NCBI RefSeq assembly: GCF_943371865.1
Contig: NZ_CALRWL010000012.1
Span: forward strand, 58,297 to 122,296
DNA: 64,000 nucleotides
Direction of reading: 5' to 3'
Origin: Azorhizobium sp943371865
GTDB taxonomy: Bacteria; Pseudomonadota; Alphaproteobacteria; Rhizobiales; Xanthobacteraceae
Under the pieces are notes generated by a model. The model did no database searches. It saw nothing but the letters and a program-made list of their open reading frames with translations, and was not told the DNA's origin. Position 1 is the first letter of the stretch. Each line of letters opens with the position of its first letter. Of this stretch, positions 38,471-47,378 are shown in pieces. Made by a program: the position numbers and the translations under genes.

Positions 38471-39289
38471 GTGCATAGTCCATTGTTTGGCGGCGGGGCC
38501 GTCGATCGCTTCCAGGCACACCCGCTTCTCCCTGACGCCACTTCCCTCGCCGCCGGGCTCGCCTTGGCGCGCTTCAACGGCAGCTGGCTGCGCAACCGGC
38601 TGCTGAACGATCGGGGCCGGTTCCTGCTCGCCTTGCTGCTGCTGGATCTGCACCTCAACGAATGCGGCGGGCGCGGGGTGACCGCCGGGCGGATCCGGCG
38701 CGAGGCGCTGCGCTACGACATCTGCAGCGGCGGCCGCGTGACGGCCTTCCTCGCCGCGTTGCGCTTCGGAAACTTCCTGGTGGCGGCATGCGATGTGGAC
38801 GAGCGTGAAAAGCGCCTGCAACCCACGCAGGCGCTGCTCAACCTCCATCACGAGCGCTGGATGAGCTTGCTGCAGGCCATCGCCATCATGGATGCCGACG
38901 CCGTGCGCCGTGCCGAGGCCTTGCCGTCGGACGTATTTCTGTCGCGCTGCACCGGCCGGCTGGCGGAACTGTTCCGCACCGGCCTGCGCCTGCTCGATCT
39001 TGTTCCGGCCCTGCACGCCTTCGCGGAGCGGGATGCGGGGATCGCCATGCTCCTGGCGTTGTATCTTGCCGGGAGCCCCGGGGGGACGGTGACCGTGGCG
39101 GACGCGTCCCGGACCTTTTCCGTGTCACGCGCCCATGCCAGCCATGTCCTGCAAACGGCGCAGCGCAACCACCTCGCCGTCTTCCATGGCCCCCGCCTGG
39201 GCTATGCCGGAACGGCCGAGCTCAAGGCGGTCATCGAGCGATTCTATGCGGTGATCTTCGCCGTCATCTGCTACGCCATCGACGTGTGA
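38471..39289 (+). CDS. Putative winged-helix regulator beside the adhesin gene
   Basis: A 272-residue cytoplasmic protein with two regions that look like winged helices: FLLALLLLDLHLNECGGRGVTAGRIRREALRYDICSGGRVTAFLAALR at about residues 50-97, and LLALYLAGSPGGTVTVADASRTFSVSRAHASHVLQTAQRNHLAVF at about 195-240, the latter with a good MarR-type recognition helix. GTG 38471 has GAGGAG nine bases upstream. It is transcribed away from the giant adhesin across about 105 bp, so regulation of the adhesin by this protein is plausible but inferred. No named family recognised. Confidence 0.65.
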   Translation: MHSPLFGGGAVDRFQAHPLLPDATSLAAGLALARFNGSWLRNRLLNDRGRFLLALLLLDLHLNECGGRGVTAGRIRREALRYDICSGGRVTAFLAALRFGNFLVAACDVDEREKRLQPTQALLNLHHERWMSLLQAIAIMDADAVRRAEALPSDVFLSRCTGRLAELFRTGLRLLDLVPALHAFAERDAGIAMLLALYLAGSPGGTVTVADASRTFSVSRAHASHVLQTAQRNHLAVFHGPRLGYAGTAELKAVIERFYAVIFAVICYAIDV

Positions 39290-39320
39290 CGCACCGGCCG
39301 GAGCGTCGCCATGGCCGTCA

Positions 39321-40340
39321 TCACGCCGCGACGCGCACCACCAGCTTGCCGAAGTTGCGGCCGTCCAGCAATCCGATGAACGCCTCCGGCGCCGCCTCCA
39401 GGCCATCCACGATATCCTCCTTGTACCGGACTTGGCCGGATGCGATCCACGCCGCCACCTCCTTGGCGAAGGCCGGTCGCTGATCGGAGAATTCGCGCTG
39501 GATGAAGCCGCGAATGAGCAGGCTCCGGCTTAGAACCTCACGCATGACTCCCGGGAGGCGGTCGGGGCCGGGGCGCGGGGCCGCATCATTATACTGGGCG
39601 ATCAGCCCACAGACCGGCACGCGCGCGAAGTCATTCAGGAGCGGGAAGACCGCGTCCCAGACCGGGCCGCCGACATTCTCGAAATACACATCGATGCCGT
39701 CCGGGCAGGCGGCCTTGAGCTGCGCGGGAAAATCGGCCGCACGATGATCGACCACCGCATCGAAGCCAAGTTCATCGCGCACGAACGCACACTTTTCCGC
39801 GCCGCCTGCAATGCCGACGGCGCGGGCGCCTTTGATCTTGGCGATCTGCCCGACCGCCGACCCCACGGCCCCGCTCGCGGCCGCCACGACGACGGTCTCG
39901 CCAGGTTTGGGCTGGCCGATGGTGAGCAGTCCCGCATAAGCGGTGAAGCCAGGCATGCCGAGAACGCCCAGCGCGGTGCTCACCGGGGCGGCTGAGGGAT
40001 CAAGCTTGCGCAGGCTCGCGCCCTCCGCCACGGCGAAACTCTCCCATCCGGAATGGGAGAGAACCACATCGCCTTCGGCGAAATCGGGATGACGGGATCG
40101 CACCACCCGTCCGACCGTTCCCCCTTCCATCACATCGCCGATTTCGATGGGCTTGGCGTAGGATTTTCCCGGGTTCATCCGCCCGCGCATATAGGGGTCC
40201 AATGACAGGAAGAGGATCCTGAGCAGAACCTCGCCCTCGCCGGGCGCGGGGAGCGGGGCGCTCACGAGCTTGAAATTCTCGGCCGTCGGCTTGCCGGTGG
40301 GACGGCTCGCCAGGAGGATACGGCGGTTGCTTTCGGTCAT
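39321..40340 (-). CDS. NADP-dependent medium-chain oxidoreductase (CurA/LTB4-dehydrogenase-like)
   Basis: Zinc-independent medium-chain reductase of 339 residues that typically reduces the C=C bond of enones or quinones with NADPH. The N-terminus (NRRILLASRPTGKPTAENFKL, FLSLDPYMRGRM) is diagnostic of the subfamily; the cofactor site is VVAAASGAVGSAVGQIAKIKGARAVGIAGG, followed by VDVYFENVGG-type IDVYFENVGG and FNDFARVPVCGLIAQYN. Convergent with the regulator at 38471 (31-bp gap). Substrate unknown. Confidence 0.9.
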   Translation of the reverse strand: MTESNRRILLASRPTGKPTAENFKLVSAPLPAPGEGEVLLRILFLSLDPYMRGRMNPGKSYAKPIEIGDVMEGGTVGRVVRSRHPDFAEGDVVLSHSGWESFAVAEGASLRKLDPSAAPVSTALGVLGMPGFTAYAGLLTIGQPKPGETVVVAAASGAVGSAVGQIAKIKGARAVGIAGGAEKCAFVRDELGFDAVVDHRAADFPAQLKAACPDGIDVYFENVGGPVWDAVFPLLNDFARVPVCGLIAQYNDAAPRPGPDRLPGVMREVLSRSLLIRGFIQREFSDQRPAFAKEVAAWIASGQVRYKEDIVDGLEAAPEAFIGLLDGRNFGKLVVRVAA

Positions 40341-40878
40341 GCCCTGGTCTTTCGTTAATACTTGAAAATGATACCGCTATAATTGGAATGGATTATGAGA
40401 TGAAACATTTCTGATAGCCATTTATTAATTTCTCGTCCCGAGCCCGCATGCCGTGGAACTGACTGCTCGGACGCATACCTTTGGCTGGATCGGCTCCCAG
40501 GGTGCGACGAGCCGCATCCCTGCCGACGCCCCGCCGCCGCCGATGAAAGACGAGATTTCCAGTCGATCGATCGTTTCGCAGCGCGGACGCACCTGAGCGC
40601 GTGATCAGTTTTTTCGCCCGCGGCCGTGATCTCTCGCGCTGAAGCCTCACGCCGGATGCCTCAAGGCGGCGAACGATCCGCGGTGCGCCGACAGGTCGCT
40701 GGAGAGGCCAGCGGCCTCGAGGATGCCGCGCCGTTGCCGGACCTGCTCACTCAAGCTGCGGTGGGCACCTTCGGCGCCGACCGGGCACGGGAGATGGTAC
40801 ATCTGGGACGGTGTACGCCCTCATCTGCGTCCCCTGCGTTTTCCTTACCCCACCGGAAACCCCTTCGCTCGAAAACGC
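40341..40878. other. Intergenic region with half palindromic repeat at its right end
   Basis: About 540 bases without a gene I can support. Bases 40341-40440 are AT-rich and probably hold the promoter of the oxidoreductase gene. Bases about 40620-40800 have codon-like GC-rich composition but no open frame with a recognisable product. At 40862-40885, TTCGCTCGAAAACGCTTAGAGCG is a half copy of the palindromic element at 6167, inverted relative to it and overlapping the recR stop codon. Confidence 0.45.
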
Positions 40879-41484
40879 TTAGAGCGCGGTGCGCGCGCGG
40901 ATGGCGGCGGACAAGGTGCCCTCGTCCAGATGATCCAGTTCCCCGCCCACCGGCACGCCCTGGGCGAGGCGCGAGACCTTCACCGCCGTCTCGCGCAACA
41001 GGTCGGTGATGTAATGGGCGGTGGTCTGGCCATCCACGGTCGCCCCCAGCGCCAGAATCACCTCGCCCACATGGCCGTCCCGGACCCGCGCCAGAAGCGA
41101 GCCGAGGTTGAGGTCGTCCGGGCCGATGCCGTCCAAAGGCGAGAGCACGCCGCCGAGCACGTGATATCTGGCATTGATGGCGCTGGCGCGCTCCAGGGCC
41201 CACAGGTCCGCCACATCCGCCACCACCACCAGCACATGGGGATCGCGGTGCGGATCGGTGCAGACGGTGCAGGGATCGCGGGTATCCACATTGCCGCAGA
41301 CCCGGCACACCACGATCTTGCCCAGCGCCTCGCCCAAAGACGCGGCCAGCGGCGCCATCAGGGTCTCGCGCTTCTTGATCAGATGCAGCGCCGCCCGCCG
41401 CGCCGAGCGCGGCCCCAGCCCCGGCAGGCGGGCTAGCAATTGGATCAGGCGCTCGATTTCAGGGCCGGCGACCGCTCGGGACAT
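40879..41484 (-). CDS. recR: Recombination mediator RecR
   Basis: Works with RecF/RecO to load RecA at gaps. 201 residues in the usual order: helix-hairpin-helix (LIQLLARLPGLGPRSARRAALHLI), zinc finger CRVCGNVDTRDPCTVC, Toprim domain starting VLVVVADVADLWALER with GEVILALGATVDGQTTAHYI, and a C-terminal Walker-B-like segment (ARGVPVGGELDHLDEGTLSAAI-like, here QGVPVGGELDHLDEGTL). The TAA stop lies within the half palindromic repeat. It is usually in an operon with ybaB and dnaX; here it is 1.8 kb from ybaB with the HPP and haemoglobin genes on the opposite strand between them. Confidence 0.96.
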   Translation of the reverse strand: MSRAVAGPEIERLIQLLARLPGLGPRSARRAALHLIKKRETLMAPLAASLGEALGKIVVCRVCGNVDTRDPCTVCTDPHRDPHVLVVVADVADLWALERASAINARYHVLGGVLSPLDGIGPDDLNLGSLLARVRDGHVGEVILALGATVDGQTTAHYITDLLRETAVKVSRLAQGVPVGGELDHLDEGTLSAAIRARTAL

Positions 41485-41732
41485 GGAGGGGAGCACTCTT
41501 GTGAGGGGCAGCCCCAGATGTAGCGCGCCCCGCCGCCCGCGCCAACCAACGCACCGACGCAGGCCCTCCCCGCGCAGCGGCCTGTATCTGGCATGGGGAA
41601 TGCCAGAGTTTCTTGCCTGCACGGCGGGCAAGCTGCTACAAATTTATGCAAATAGCGTGCGACAGGCGCGGGATGGCCGGCTGTCGTCGGGGCCCATGCC
41701 GAGACCGCACGGGCGCCGCAGGAGGATTTTCC

Positions 41733-42911
41733 GTGCACCCACTGCTGTTGCGCCTGATCCCGGCCCTTGGATCGGTGAGCATTGCCGAGCGGGTCCGGGC
41801 GGGGGTGGGCGCCCTGATCGGCATTCTGCTCACCGGCCTCGTCACCCGGCTGGCGTTGGGGGAGAGCGCCGCGGTGCCGCTGCTGATCGCCCCCATGGGC
41901 GCATCCGCCGTCCTGCTGTTCGCGGTCCCCGCCAGCCCGCTGGCCCAACCCTGGTCGATCCTCGGCGGCAATCTGGTGGCCGCGCTGGTCGGGGTGACGG
42001 CGGCGACCTGGATCACCAGCCCGTTCCTGGCCGCCGCCGTGGCGGTGGGCGTTGCGCTGGCGCTGATGCTGTCGCTACGCTGCGTGCACCCGCCCAGCGG
42101 CGCGGTGGCCCTCACCGCCGTGCTCGGCGGACCGGCGGTGACCGCGGCCGGTTATGGCTTCGTGCTGGTCCCGGTGCTGCTGAATTCGGCCATCCTGCTG
42201 GCGGTGGCGCTGGCATTCAACCCGCTCACCGGGCGGCGCTATCCCCATCTCGCCGCGCCCGCGGCACCGGCGCAGGACCCGCCGGCCCAGCCGGCCCTCG
42301 GCGTCTCGCGCGCGGACGTCGCCGCCGCGCTGAGCGACTATGGCGAATTGCTCGACGTGGACCCTGCGGACCTGGAAGACCTGCTGCAGCGGGCGCAGGT
42401 CCGCGCCTTTCAGCGCCGCTCGGGCGAAATCACCTGCGCCGACATCATGACCCGCGATGCGCTTGCGGTGTCGCCGGGAACCCCGATCAGCGAGGCCTTC
42501 GCCCTGCTGCGCTCCGGCCGCATCAAGGTGCTGCCGGTGACCACGGAGACCGCCCGCGTGGTGGGCGTGTTGACCCAGACCGATCTGCTGGACAAAGTGG
42601 AGTGGAGCAGCAAGGGGCCGCGCCTCGGCTTCCTGCGGCGGGCGCGCCAGTCGCTTCAGCGCGGCCGGGCGCTTGATGCCGTGGTGGGAGAAATCATGAC
42701 CACGCTCGTGCACACCGTGACGCCCCAGACCCGCATCGCCACCCTGGCCCCCTTGATGGCCCAGAGCGGGCTGCACCACCTTCCCGTGGTGGACGACAAT
42801 GGCCAGTTGGCGGGCATCGTCAGCCAGGCGGACCTGATCACCGCCTTGATCCACGACCGGGGCGCCGACCGCGCGATGACCGGCGCAGCCGCCACGGCCC
42901 GCGCCTCATGA
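41733..42911 (+). CDS. HPP-family membrane protein with two CBS domains
   Basis: A 392-residue inner-membrane protein. Residues 1-170 are the HPP domain with about five membrane segments and the motif PLLIAPMGASAVLLF; CVHPPSGAVAL carries the His-Pro-Pro that names the family. The cytoplasmic part has two CBS repeats, ADIMTRDALAVSPGTPISEAF... and GEIMTTLVHTVTPQTRIATLAPLM..., which usually bind adenine nucleotides. The GTG at 41733 with AGGAGG eight bases before decides the start. It overlaps the truncated haemoglobin gene by four bases. HPP relatives in chloroplasts and cyanobacteria move nitrite, making a nitrogen-oxide link with the globin attractive (inference). Confidence 0.9.
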   Translation: MHPLLLRLIPALGSVSIAERVRAGVGALIGILLTGLVTRLALGESAAVPLLIAPMGASAVLLFAVPASPLAQPWSILGGNLVAALVGVTAATWITSPFLAAAVAVGVALALMLSLRCVHPPSGAVALTAVLGGPAVTAAGYGFVLVPVLLNSAILLAVALAFNPLTGRRYPHLAAPAAPAQDPPAQPALGVSRADVAAALSDYGELLDVDPADLEDLLQRAQVRAFQRRSGEITCADIMTRDALAVSPGTPISEAFALLRSGRIKVLPVTTETARVVGVLTQTDLLDKVEWSSKGPRLGFLRRARQSLQRGRALDAVVGEIMTTLVHTVTPQTRIATLAPLMAQSGLHHLPVVDDNGQLAGIVSQADLITALIHDRGADRAMTGAAATARAS

Positions 42912-43306
42912 CCGGCCTGGCCCGCACCGGCACCATCGACGAGACCACCATCGCCCGCCTGGTGGACACCTTCTATGCCCGGGCGCGGGCAGATGCCCAG
43001 CTCGGCCCGGTGTTCACGGCGGCGGTGGAGGATTGGCCCACGCACATGGCCACCCTCAAGGCCTTCTGGTCGTCGGTGATGCTGCGCAGCGGCCGCTACA
43101 AGGGCAATCCCTTCGCGGTCCACAAGGCGCTGCCGCTCCAGCCGGAGCTGTTTGCGGTGTGGTTGGGCCTGTGGCGCGCCACCACGGGGGACATCTTCAC
43201 CCCCGAAGCGGCGGCGCTGTTCGACCAGAAGGCACTCCAGATCGCGCAAAGCCTCAAGGCCGGGCTGTTTCCCTTCCGGCCGCAGGAGGCTGGCGCGCCG
43301 CTGTGA
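42908..43306 (+). CDS. Group III truncated haemoglobin
   Basis: A 132-residue haem protein with the two-over-two globin fold. The stretch LVDTFYARARADAQLGPVFTAAVEDWPTHMATLKAFWSSVMLRSGRYKGNPFAVHKAL is typical of group III, with the proximal His in FAVHKAL and the Trp in KAFWSSVM. ATG 42908 overlaps the HPP-CBS stop (ATGA), so the two proteins are translationally coupled. Likely handles O2 or nitric oxide in the cytoplasm; the pairing with an HPP transporter-like protein is noteworthy. Confidence 0.92.
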   Translation: MTGLARTGTIDETTIARLVDTFYARARADAQLGPVFTAAVEDWPTHMATLKAFWSSVMLRSGRYKGNPFAVHKALPLQPELFAVWLGLWRATTGDIFTPEAAALFDQKALQIAQSLKAGLFPFRPQEAGAPL

Positions 43307-43322
43307 GGCGCCGCCCGCCCTG

Positions 43323-43640
43323 TCAGAACAGGTTGAGGCCCGGCGGGATCGGCAAGCCGCCGGTGAGATCCTTCATCTTTTCCGCCAGCACCTTCTCGGC
43401 CTTGCCGCGGGCATCGGCCAGCGCCGCCACCAGCAGGTCTTCCAGGATCTCGCCCTCGTCGGGCTTGAGCAGGCTGGGGTCGATGCGGATCGCCTTCACC
43501 GCGCCCTTGGCGGTCACGCGCACGCTCACCAGCCCGCCGCCGGCGGCGCCGTCCACCTCGACGGTCTCCAGTTCGGCCTGAATCTGCTGCATGCGGCCCT
43601 GCAGTTCCTTGGCCTGCTTCATCATGCCCATGATGTCCAT
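43323..43640 (-). CDS. ybaB: YbaB/EbfC nucleoid-associated protein
   Basis: A 105-residue DNA-binding dimer found next to dnaX and recR in most bacteria. Seen: MDIMGMMKQAKELQGRMQQIQAEL at the start (helical arm), GGGLVSVRVTAKGAVKAIRIDPSLL, and the C-terminal helix LLVAALADARGKAEKVLAEKM. ATG 43640 chosen by family N-terminus. Separated from dnaX by the hydrolase-like gene at 43727, which breaks the common dnaX-ybaB-recR string. Confidence 0.95.
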   Translation of the reverse strand: MDIMGMMKQAKELQGRMQQIQAELETVEVDGAAGGGLVSVRVTAKGAVKAIRIDPSLLKPDEGEILEDLLVAALADARGKAEKVLAEKMKDLTGGLPIPPGLNLF

Positions 43641-43726
43641 GGTGGGTCTCCCGGAGCGCGTGGTGAACGGAATATCGTGCTGGTTTAGAGCGGCCCCGCG
43701 CGCGGATGTCCAGCCCGGCGGCGGTG

Positions 43727-44824
43727 TCACAGGCCGCGCAGCGCGTCGCGCCGGACCAGCCGGGACAGCAGCCGCACCACCGCCGGCCGGGCCGCATGGG
43801 CGCGGGCGGCGCGGATCGCGCTGATCTCGCGCGGATAGGACAATGCGTGCGGGCTCAGCTCCATGGCCCGCATCACCGCCGCTTCCGCCTCGTCCCAGCG
43901 ACCCGCCTTCATCAGGAAGCGCCGGTATTCAAACAACAGCGGAATATGGTCCGGCAGCAGGGCCATCGCCTCGGCAAAGCGCACCTCCGCTTCCGCCCAG
44001 GCGCCATGGGCCGCCAGCACCCGGCCATGGGCCACAAGGTACCAGGGATCGTTCGGCGCCAAGGCCACCGCTTGTGCGGCGAGGGCCAGCCGCCGCGGGC
44101 CGGCCAGACGCGGCAGGCGCAGGGCGCGGGTGGAGAGATAGCGCGCCGAGGTGTCCCGCAGCGCGCGCACCCTGACCTCGCATGCGGCGGGATCGAAGCG
44201 GCCGGCGGCGATGGCGCGGATCGTCGGCCCGAGCAGCCCCAGCTCCTGCAGCAACGTGATGCAGGGATGCCCGCCATCGGGCAGGCGCACAGGGCGGGCG
44301 CGCATCTCCCGACCGATCAGCCGGGCATGGCGCCGGTCCTGCGCCTTGGAATCGTAGAATAGAAACGCCTCGGCCTGCGCGCCCACCGGCAACTGGTCCC
44401 AGAGCTGTGGCAGCCCTTCGGCCAACCGGCGCCACCGCCGCTCCCAGGGCACCCGCGCCGGGTCGATGCTGTATTGCGGGGAAAAGGCGATCACCCGCGC
44501 CGCATTCAGCACACCGGAAAAGCGATAGGCGGCATAGCCGCCCATGCTGCTGCCATAGGTGATGACCGGGCGCTCTGGCGCGATCCGTGCGCGCACCTGG
44601 TCCAGCGCTGTCCGCATCTGCGGATATTGATACCACGCATTGGTGGTGTGGATGACGTGGTAGGTCTCGAAGCCGTGCTTGGCCAGGAAGGCCTCGCCAA
44701 ATCCCGCACGGCCCGGCGGGAGGGGATCGCCCAGCGAATCGAAGGTCACGAACACCGGGCCGTCATCGGCGCCCGGCACCCGCACGACCTCGAACTCAGG
44801 CGCCCTGAAGACCTGTTCCCGCAT
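43727..44824 (-). CDS. Alpha/beta-hydrolase-like protein with TPR-like C-terminus
   Basis: A 365-residue cytoplasmic protein. Residues about 20-200 look like an alpha/beta hydrolase: VFVTFDSLGDP early strand, nucleophile elbow VITYGSSMGGYAAYRFS with Ser, and a late acidic/His region (FYDSKAQDRRHARLI, LPDGGHPCI). The C-terminal ~130 residues contain helical repeats (LALAAQAVALAPNDPWYLVAHGRVLAAHGAWAEAEVRF; GRWDEAEAAVMRAMEL) typical of TPRs. I think it is related to hydrolase-like domains seen with capsule or glycan genes, but cannot name it. Start ATG 44824; a GTG 30 bases upstream is possible. Inserted between dnaX and ybaB. Confidence 0.7.
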   Translation of the reverse strand: MREQVFRAPEFEVVRVPGADDGPVFVTFDSLGDPLPPGRAGFGEAFLAKHGFETYHVIHTTNAWYQYPQMRTALDQVRARIAPERPVITYGSSMGGYAAYRFSGVLNAARVIAFSPQYSIDPARVPWERRWRRLAEGLPQLWDQLPVGAQAEAFLFYDSKAQDRRHARLIGREMRARPVRLPDGGHPCITLLQELGLLGPTIRAIAAGRFDPAACEVRVRALRDTSARYLSTRALRLPRLAGPRRLALAAQAVALAPNDPWYLVAHGRVLAAHGAWAEAEVRFAEAMALLPDHIPLLFEYRRFLMKAGRWDEAEAAVMRAMELSPHALSYPREISAIRAARAHAARPAVVRLLSRLVRRDALRGL

Positions 44825-44889
44825 CAATCTGGCGCCCCCACCGGACACCCCCACCTAGCCACAGAACGGCGCACAGCTTCGACCCCCGC

Positions 44890-46854
44890 TCAATCGAACG
44901 GTGACAGCCCGCCATCCTCGTCCAGGTCCGCGCCGGTCTCATCCTCCACCGGAGCGAGGGCGTGGTCGGCCACCTCCTCCCGCGTGCGCACGTCGACGAT
45001 CTGGGCGCCGGGAAAGTGCGCCAGCACGGCGGCCACCAAAGGATTGGCGCGGATGCCGTCCTCGCGCTGCTCGCGCTGCTCCTTGGCCAGTTCCGCCAGG
45101 GTCGGCCCGCCCTCCCGCGAGGACAGCGACACCAGCCAGCGCCGGCCGGTCCATTCCCCGAGCTTGCGGGAGAGATCCTGCACCAAGGTGGCACTGCCCC
45201 CCGCGCCGAGCGCGATCTCGATGCGCCCCTCCTCGAAATGCACCGGGCGGGCGTAGGTCTCCACCGCGTGCTTGAGCATGAGATCGCGGTTATGGCTGGC
45301 GAGCGTCACTACGTCCTTCAGGCTGGCGAGCTGCGGCCCCGCCGCCACCACCGGCTGGGCCACCACCCGCACCGGCATGGGGTCGGACTGGGTCGCCAGG
45401 GCCAGCCGGGCGCCACCGCCCGAGCCGCCCCCGGACGGGCCGGACGACGGCGGCCGGGGCTGGGACGGCGCCGCAGGCGCCGCGCCCGCCGGCTGATCCT
45501 TCAATTGCCGCAACGCTTCGTCCGGGGTGGGCAGGTCGGCGGCATAGCCCATGCGCACCAGCACCATTTCGGCGGCCTGGGCGGGCTTGGCCGCCTGCTG
45601 CACCTCGGCGATGCCCTTGGACAGCATCTGCCAGGCGCGGGAGAGGATGCGCATGGACAAGGCCTGCGCCATCTCGGTGCCCCGCAGTCGCTCGGCTTCC
45701 ACCAGAGCGGCGTCGGCGCCGCTGTCGGGCACGATCTTCAGCCGGGTGACCAGATGGGTGAATTCCGCCAGATCGGTGAGGATCACCGCCGGATCGGCGC
45801 CGGAATCATATTGGTCGCGGAATTCCGCCAGCGCGCGGGCCATGTCGCCCCGCATCAGCGCGTCGAACAGATCGATCACCCGCGCCCGGTCGGCCAGTCC
45901 CAGCAGCCGGCGCACCTCCTCGCCGGTGACCGCGCCGCCGCCATGGGCGATGGCCTGATCCAGCAGCGAGAGCGCATCGCGCACCGAGCCTTCCGCCGCC
46001 CGCGACACGATGGACAGCGCCTCAGCCTCCACCGCCACGTCTTCCTTGGCGCAGATGCCCGACAGGTGGCTGGCCAGCACGCCCGCCTCCACCCGCCGCA
46101 GGTCGAAGCGCTGGCAGCGGGAGAGCACAGTGACCGGCACCTTGCGGATCTCGGTGGTGGCGAAGATGAATTTCACATGCTCGGGCGGCTCTTCCAGGGT
46201 CTTCAGCAGGCCATTGAAGGCCGCGGTGGAGAGCATGTGCACTTCGTCGATGATATAGACCTTGTAGCGCGCCATCACCGGGCGATAGCGCGAGCCTTCG
46301 ATGATCTCGCGGATGTCGTTGATGGAGGTGTTGGACGCGGCGTCCATCTCCATCACGTCCACATGGCGGGATTCGATGATGTCGCGGCAGTGCTTGCCCA
46401 TCACCGACAGGTCCAGCGTCGGCCCGCCGCCGCCCTCCATGGGCTCATAATTCAGCGCACGAGCCAGGATGCGGGCGGTGGTGGTCTTGCCCACGCCCCG
46501 CACGCCGGTGAGGATATAAGCCTGCGCGATCCGCCCCGAGGTGAAGGCATTGGACAGGGTGCGGACCATCGCCTCCTGGCCGATCAGATCGTCGAAATTC
46601 TGCGGCCGGTATTTGCGCGCCAGCACCCGATAGGGCGTGGAGGCGGCAGTGGCGGGAGCCGGAGGAATCGCGGGCGGAGCCAGAACGGGCGGGGCAGCGG
46701 CGGGAGCGGCGCTCACCACGGGCGCCATCGCGGGGGCCTCGATCGCAGGCGGCGCAGTTGGCGCGGGAGGCGGCGCCTCGGCACGCGGCGGCGCGACGGC
46801 CGGAGGGGCACCAAGGTCGAATGCTGGCATGTCGTCGGGGAGATCGGCGCTCAT
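44890..46854 (-). CDS. dnaX: DNA polymerase III subunit gamma/tau
   Basis: Clamp-loader ATPase of the replisome. 654 residues. A Pro/Ala-rich N-terminal extension of about 70 residues precedes the core start YRVLARKYRPQNFDDLIGQ. Walker A is GVRGVGKTT, Walker B-like is YIIDEVHMLST, and the sensor segment FIFATTEIRKVPVTVLSRCQRFDLRR is typical. The four zinc-ligand Cys seen in enterobacterial DnaX are not present (only one Cys in GKHC), as in other Rhizobiales to my knowledge. The C-terminal tau part is Pro/Gly-rich then folded. Located downstream of the SRP RNA gene on the same strand. Confidence 0.95.
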   Translation of the reverse strand: MSADLPDDMPAFDLGAPPAVAPPRAEAPPPAPTAPPAIEAPAMAPVVSAAPAAAPPVLAPPAIPPAPATAASTPYRVLARKYRPQNFDDLIGQEAMVRTLSNAFTSGRIAQAYILTGVRGVGKTTTARILARALNYEPMEGGGGPTLDLSVMGKHCRDIIESRHVDVMEMDAASNTSINDIREIIEGSRYRPVMARYKVYIIDEVHMLSTAAFNGLLKTLEEPPEHVKFIFATTEIRKVPVTVLSRCQRFDLRRVEAGVLASHLSGICAKEDVAVEAEALSIVSRAAEGSVRDALSLLDQAIAHGGGAVTGEEVRRLLGLADRARVIDLFDALMRGDMARALAEFRDQYDSGADPAVILTDLAEFTHLVTRLKIVPDSGADAALVEAERLRGTEMAQALSMRILSRAWQMLSKGIAEVQQAAKPAQAAEMVLVRMGYAADLPTPDEALRQLKDQPAGAAPAAPSQPRPPSSGPSGGGSGGGARLALATQSDPMPVRVVAQPVVAAGPQLASLKDVVTLASHNRDLMLKHAVETYARPVHFEEGRIEIALGAGGSATLVQDLSRKLGEWTGRRWLVSLSSREGGPTLAELAKEQREQREDGIRANPLVAAVLAHFPGAQIVDVRTREEVADHALAPVEDETGADLDEDGGLSPFD

Positions 46855-47024
46855 GGCGCCTTCATAGCATCCCGAACGAGGAATGCGGCAGGGGGATCGG
46901 ACGGGGAGAGCGACAATCCACCGGCAGCGTCCGCGCCTTCCGCATGAGGACCGGCATCGCCAAAGGCGGTGGCCGGAACGTCCTCAAGACGGTCGCGGCA
47001 TGTAACCCAGCGCAAAAGCGAAAG

Positions 47025-47127
47025 GTGGGAGGCTGATCGGCAACCCGAGACGGGCTCGTTGGGGCTGCTTCCTTCCGGACCTGACCCGGTTGGCGAGTGG
47101 CTCGTCCACCGCCAACCTCCCATCCCC
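47025..47127 (-). ncRNA. ffs: Signal recognition particle RNA (4.5S, small type)
   Basis: On the minus strand the highly conserved SRP domain IV core GTCAGGTCCGGAAGGAAGCA is present around 47065-47090, with the asymmetric and GGAA-tetraloop sequences. Flanking arms pair: the 5' GGGAGG side (about 47115-47122) with CCTCCC near 47027-47032. The ~100-base size fits Gram-negative 4.5S RNA; ends are approximate. It lies upstream of dnaX as in other Hyphomicrobiales. The remaining parts of 46855-47378 contain no gene I can support. Confidence 0.93.
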
Positions 47128-47378
47128 TATATCGTCCGCTCGCGCGGGTTTGGCAAGCGGGGGCGCGGCCCCTGTGAATGGCTGTGCATAGCGGTGCGCG
47201 AAACCGCGCCTCCGAGCCGGGCAATGCGGCGCATCGGCCATCCGCCCACCGCATGCCCTAACGGCAGGAGCGCAAGGACGGCAAGGCCTGCGCGCGATCC
47301 CGCCAAGGTTCATAGCTTGCCTCTGTCCGGCGCCCGTGCCACGGTCCCTGGACCTGCTTGCCTCCCTCTCCAGGCCCC

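Noticed and set aside
40393..40650. 85-codon minus-strand frame in the oxidoreductase-recR interval
   Set aside because: Arg-rich, no ribosome binding site and no family resemblance; likely chance.
44890..46854. Loss of zinc-binding cysteines in DnaX as evidence of a degenerate gene
   Set aside because: To my knowledge other Rhizobiales DnaX proteins also lack them, and all ATPase motifs are intact.
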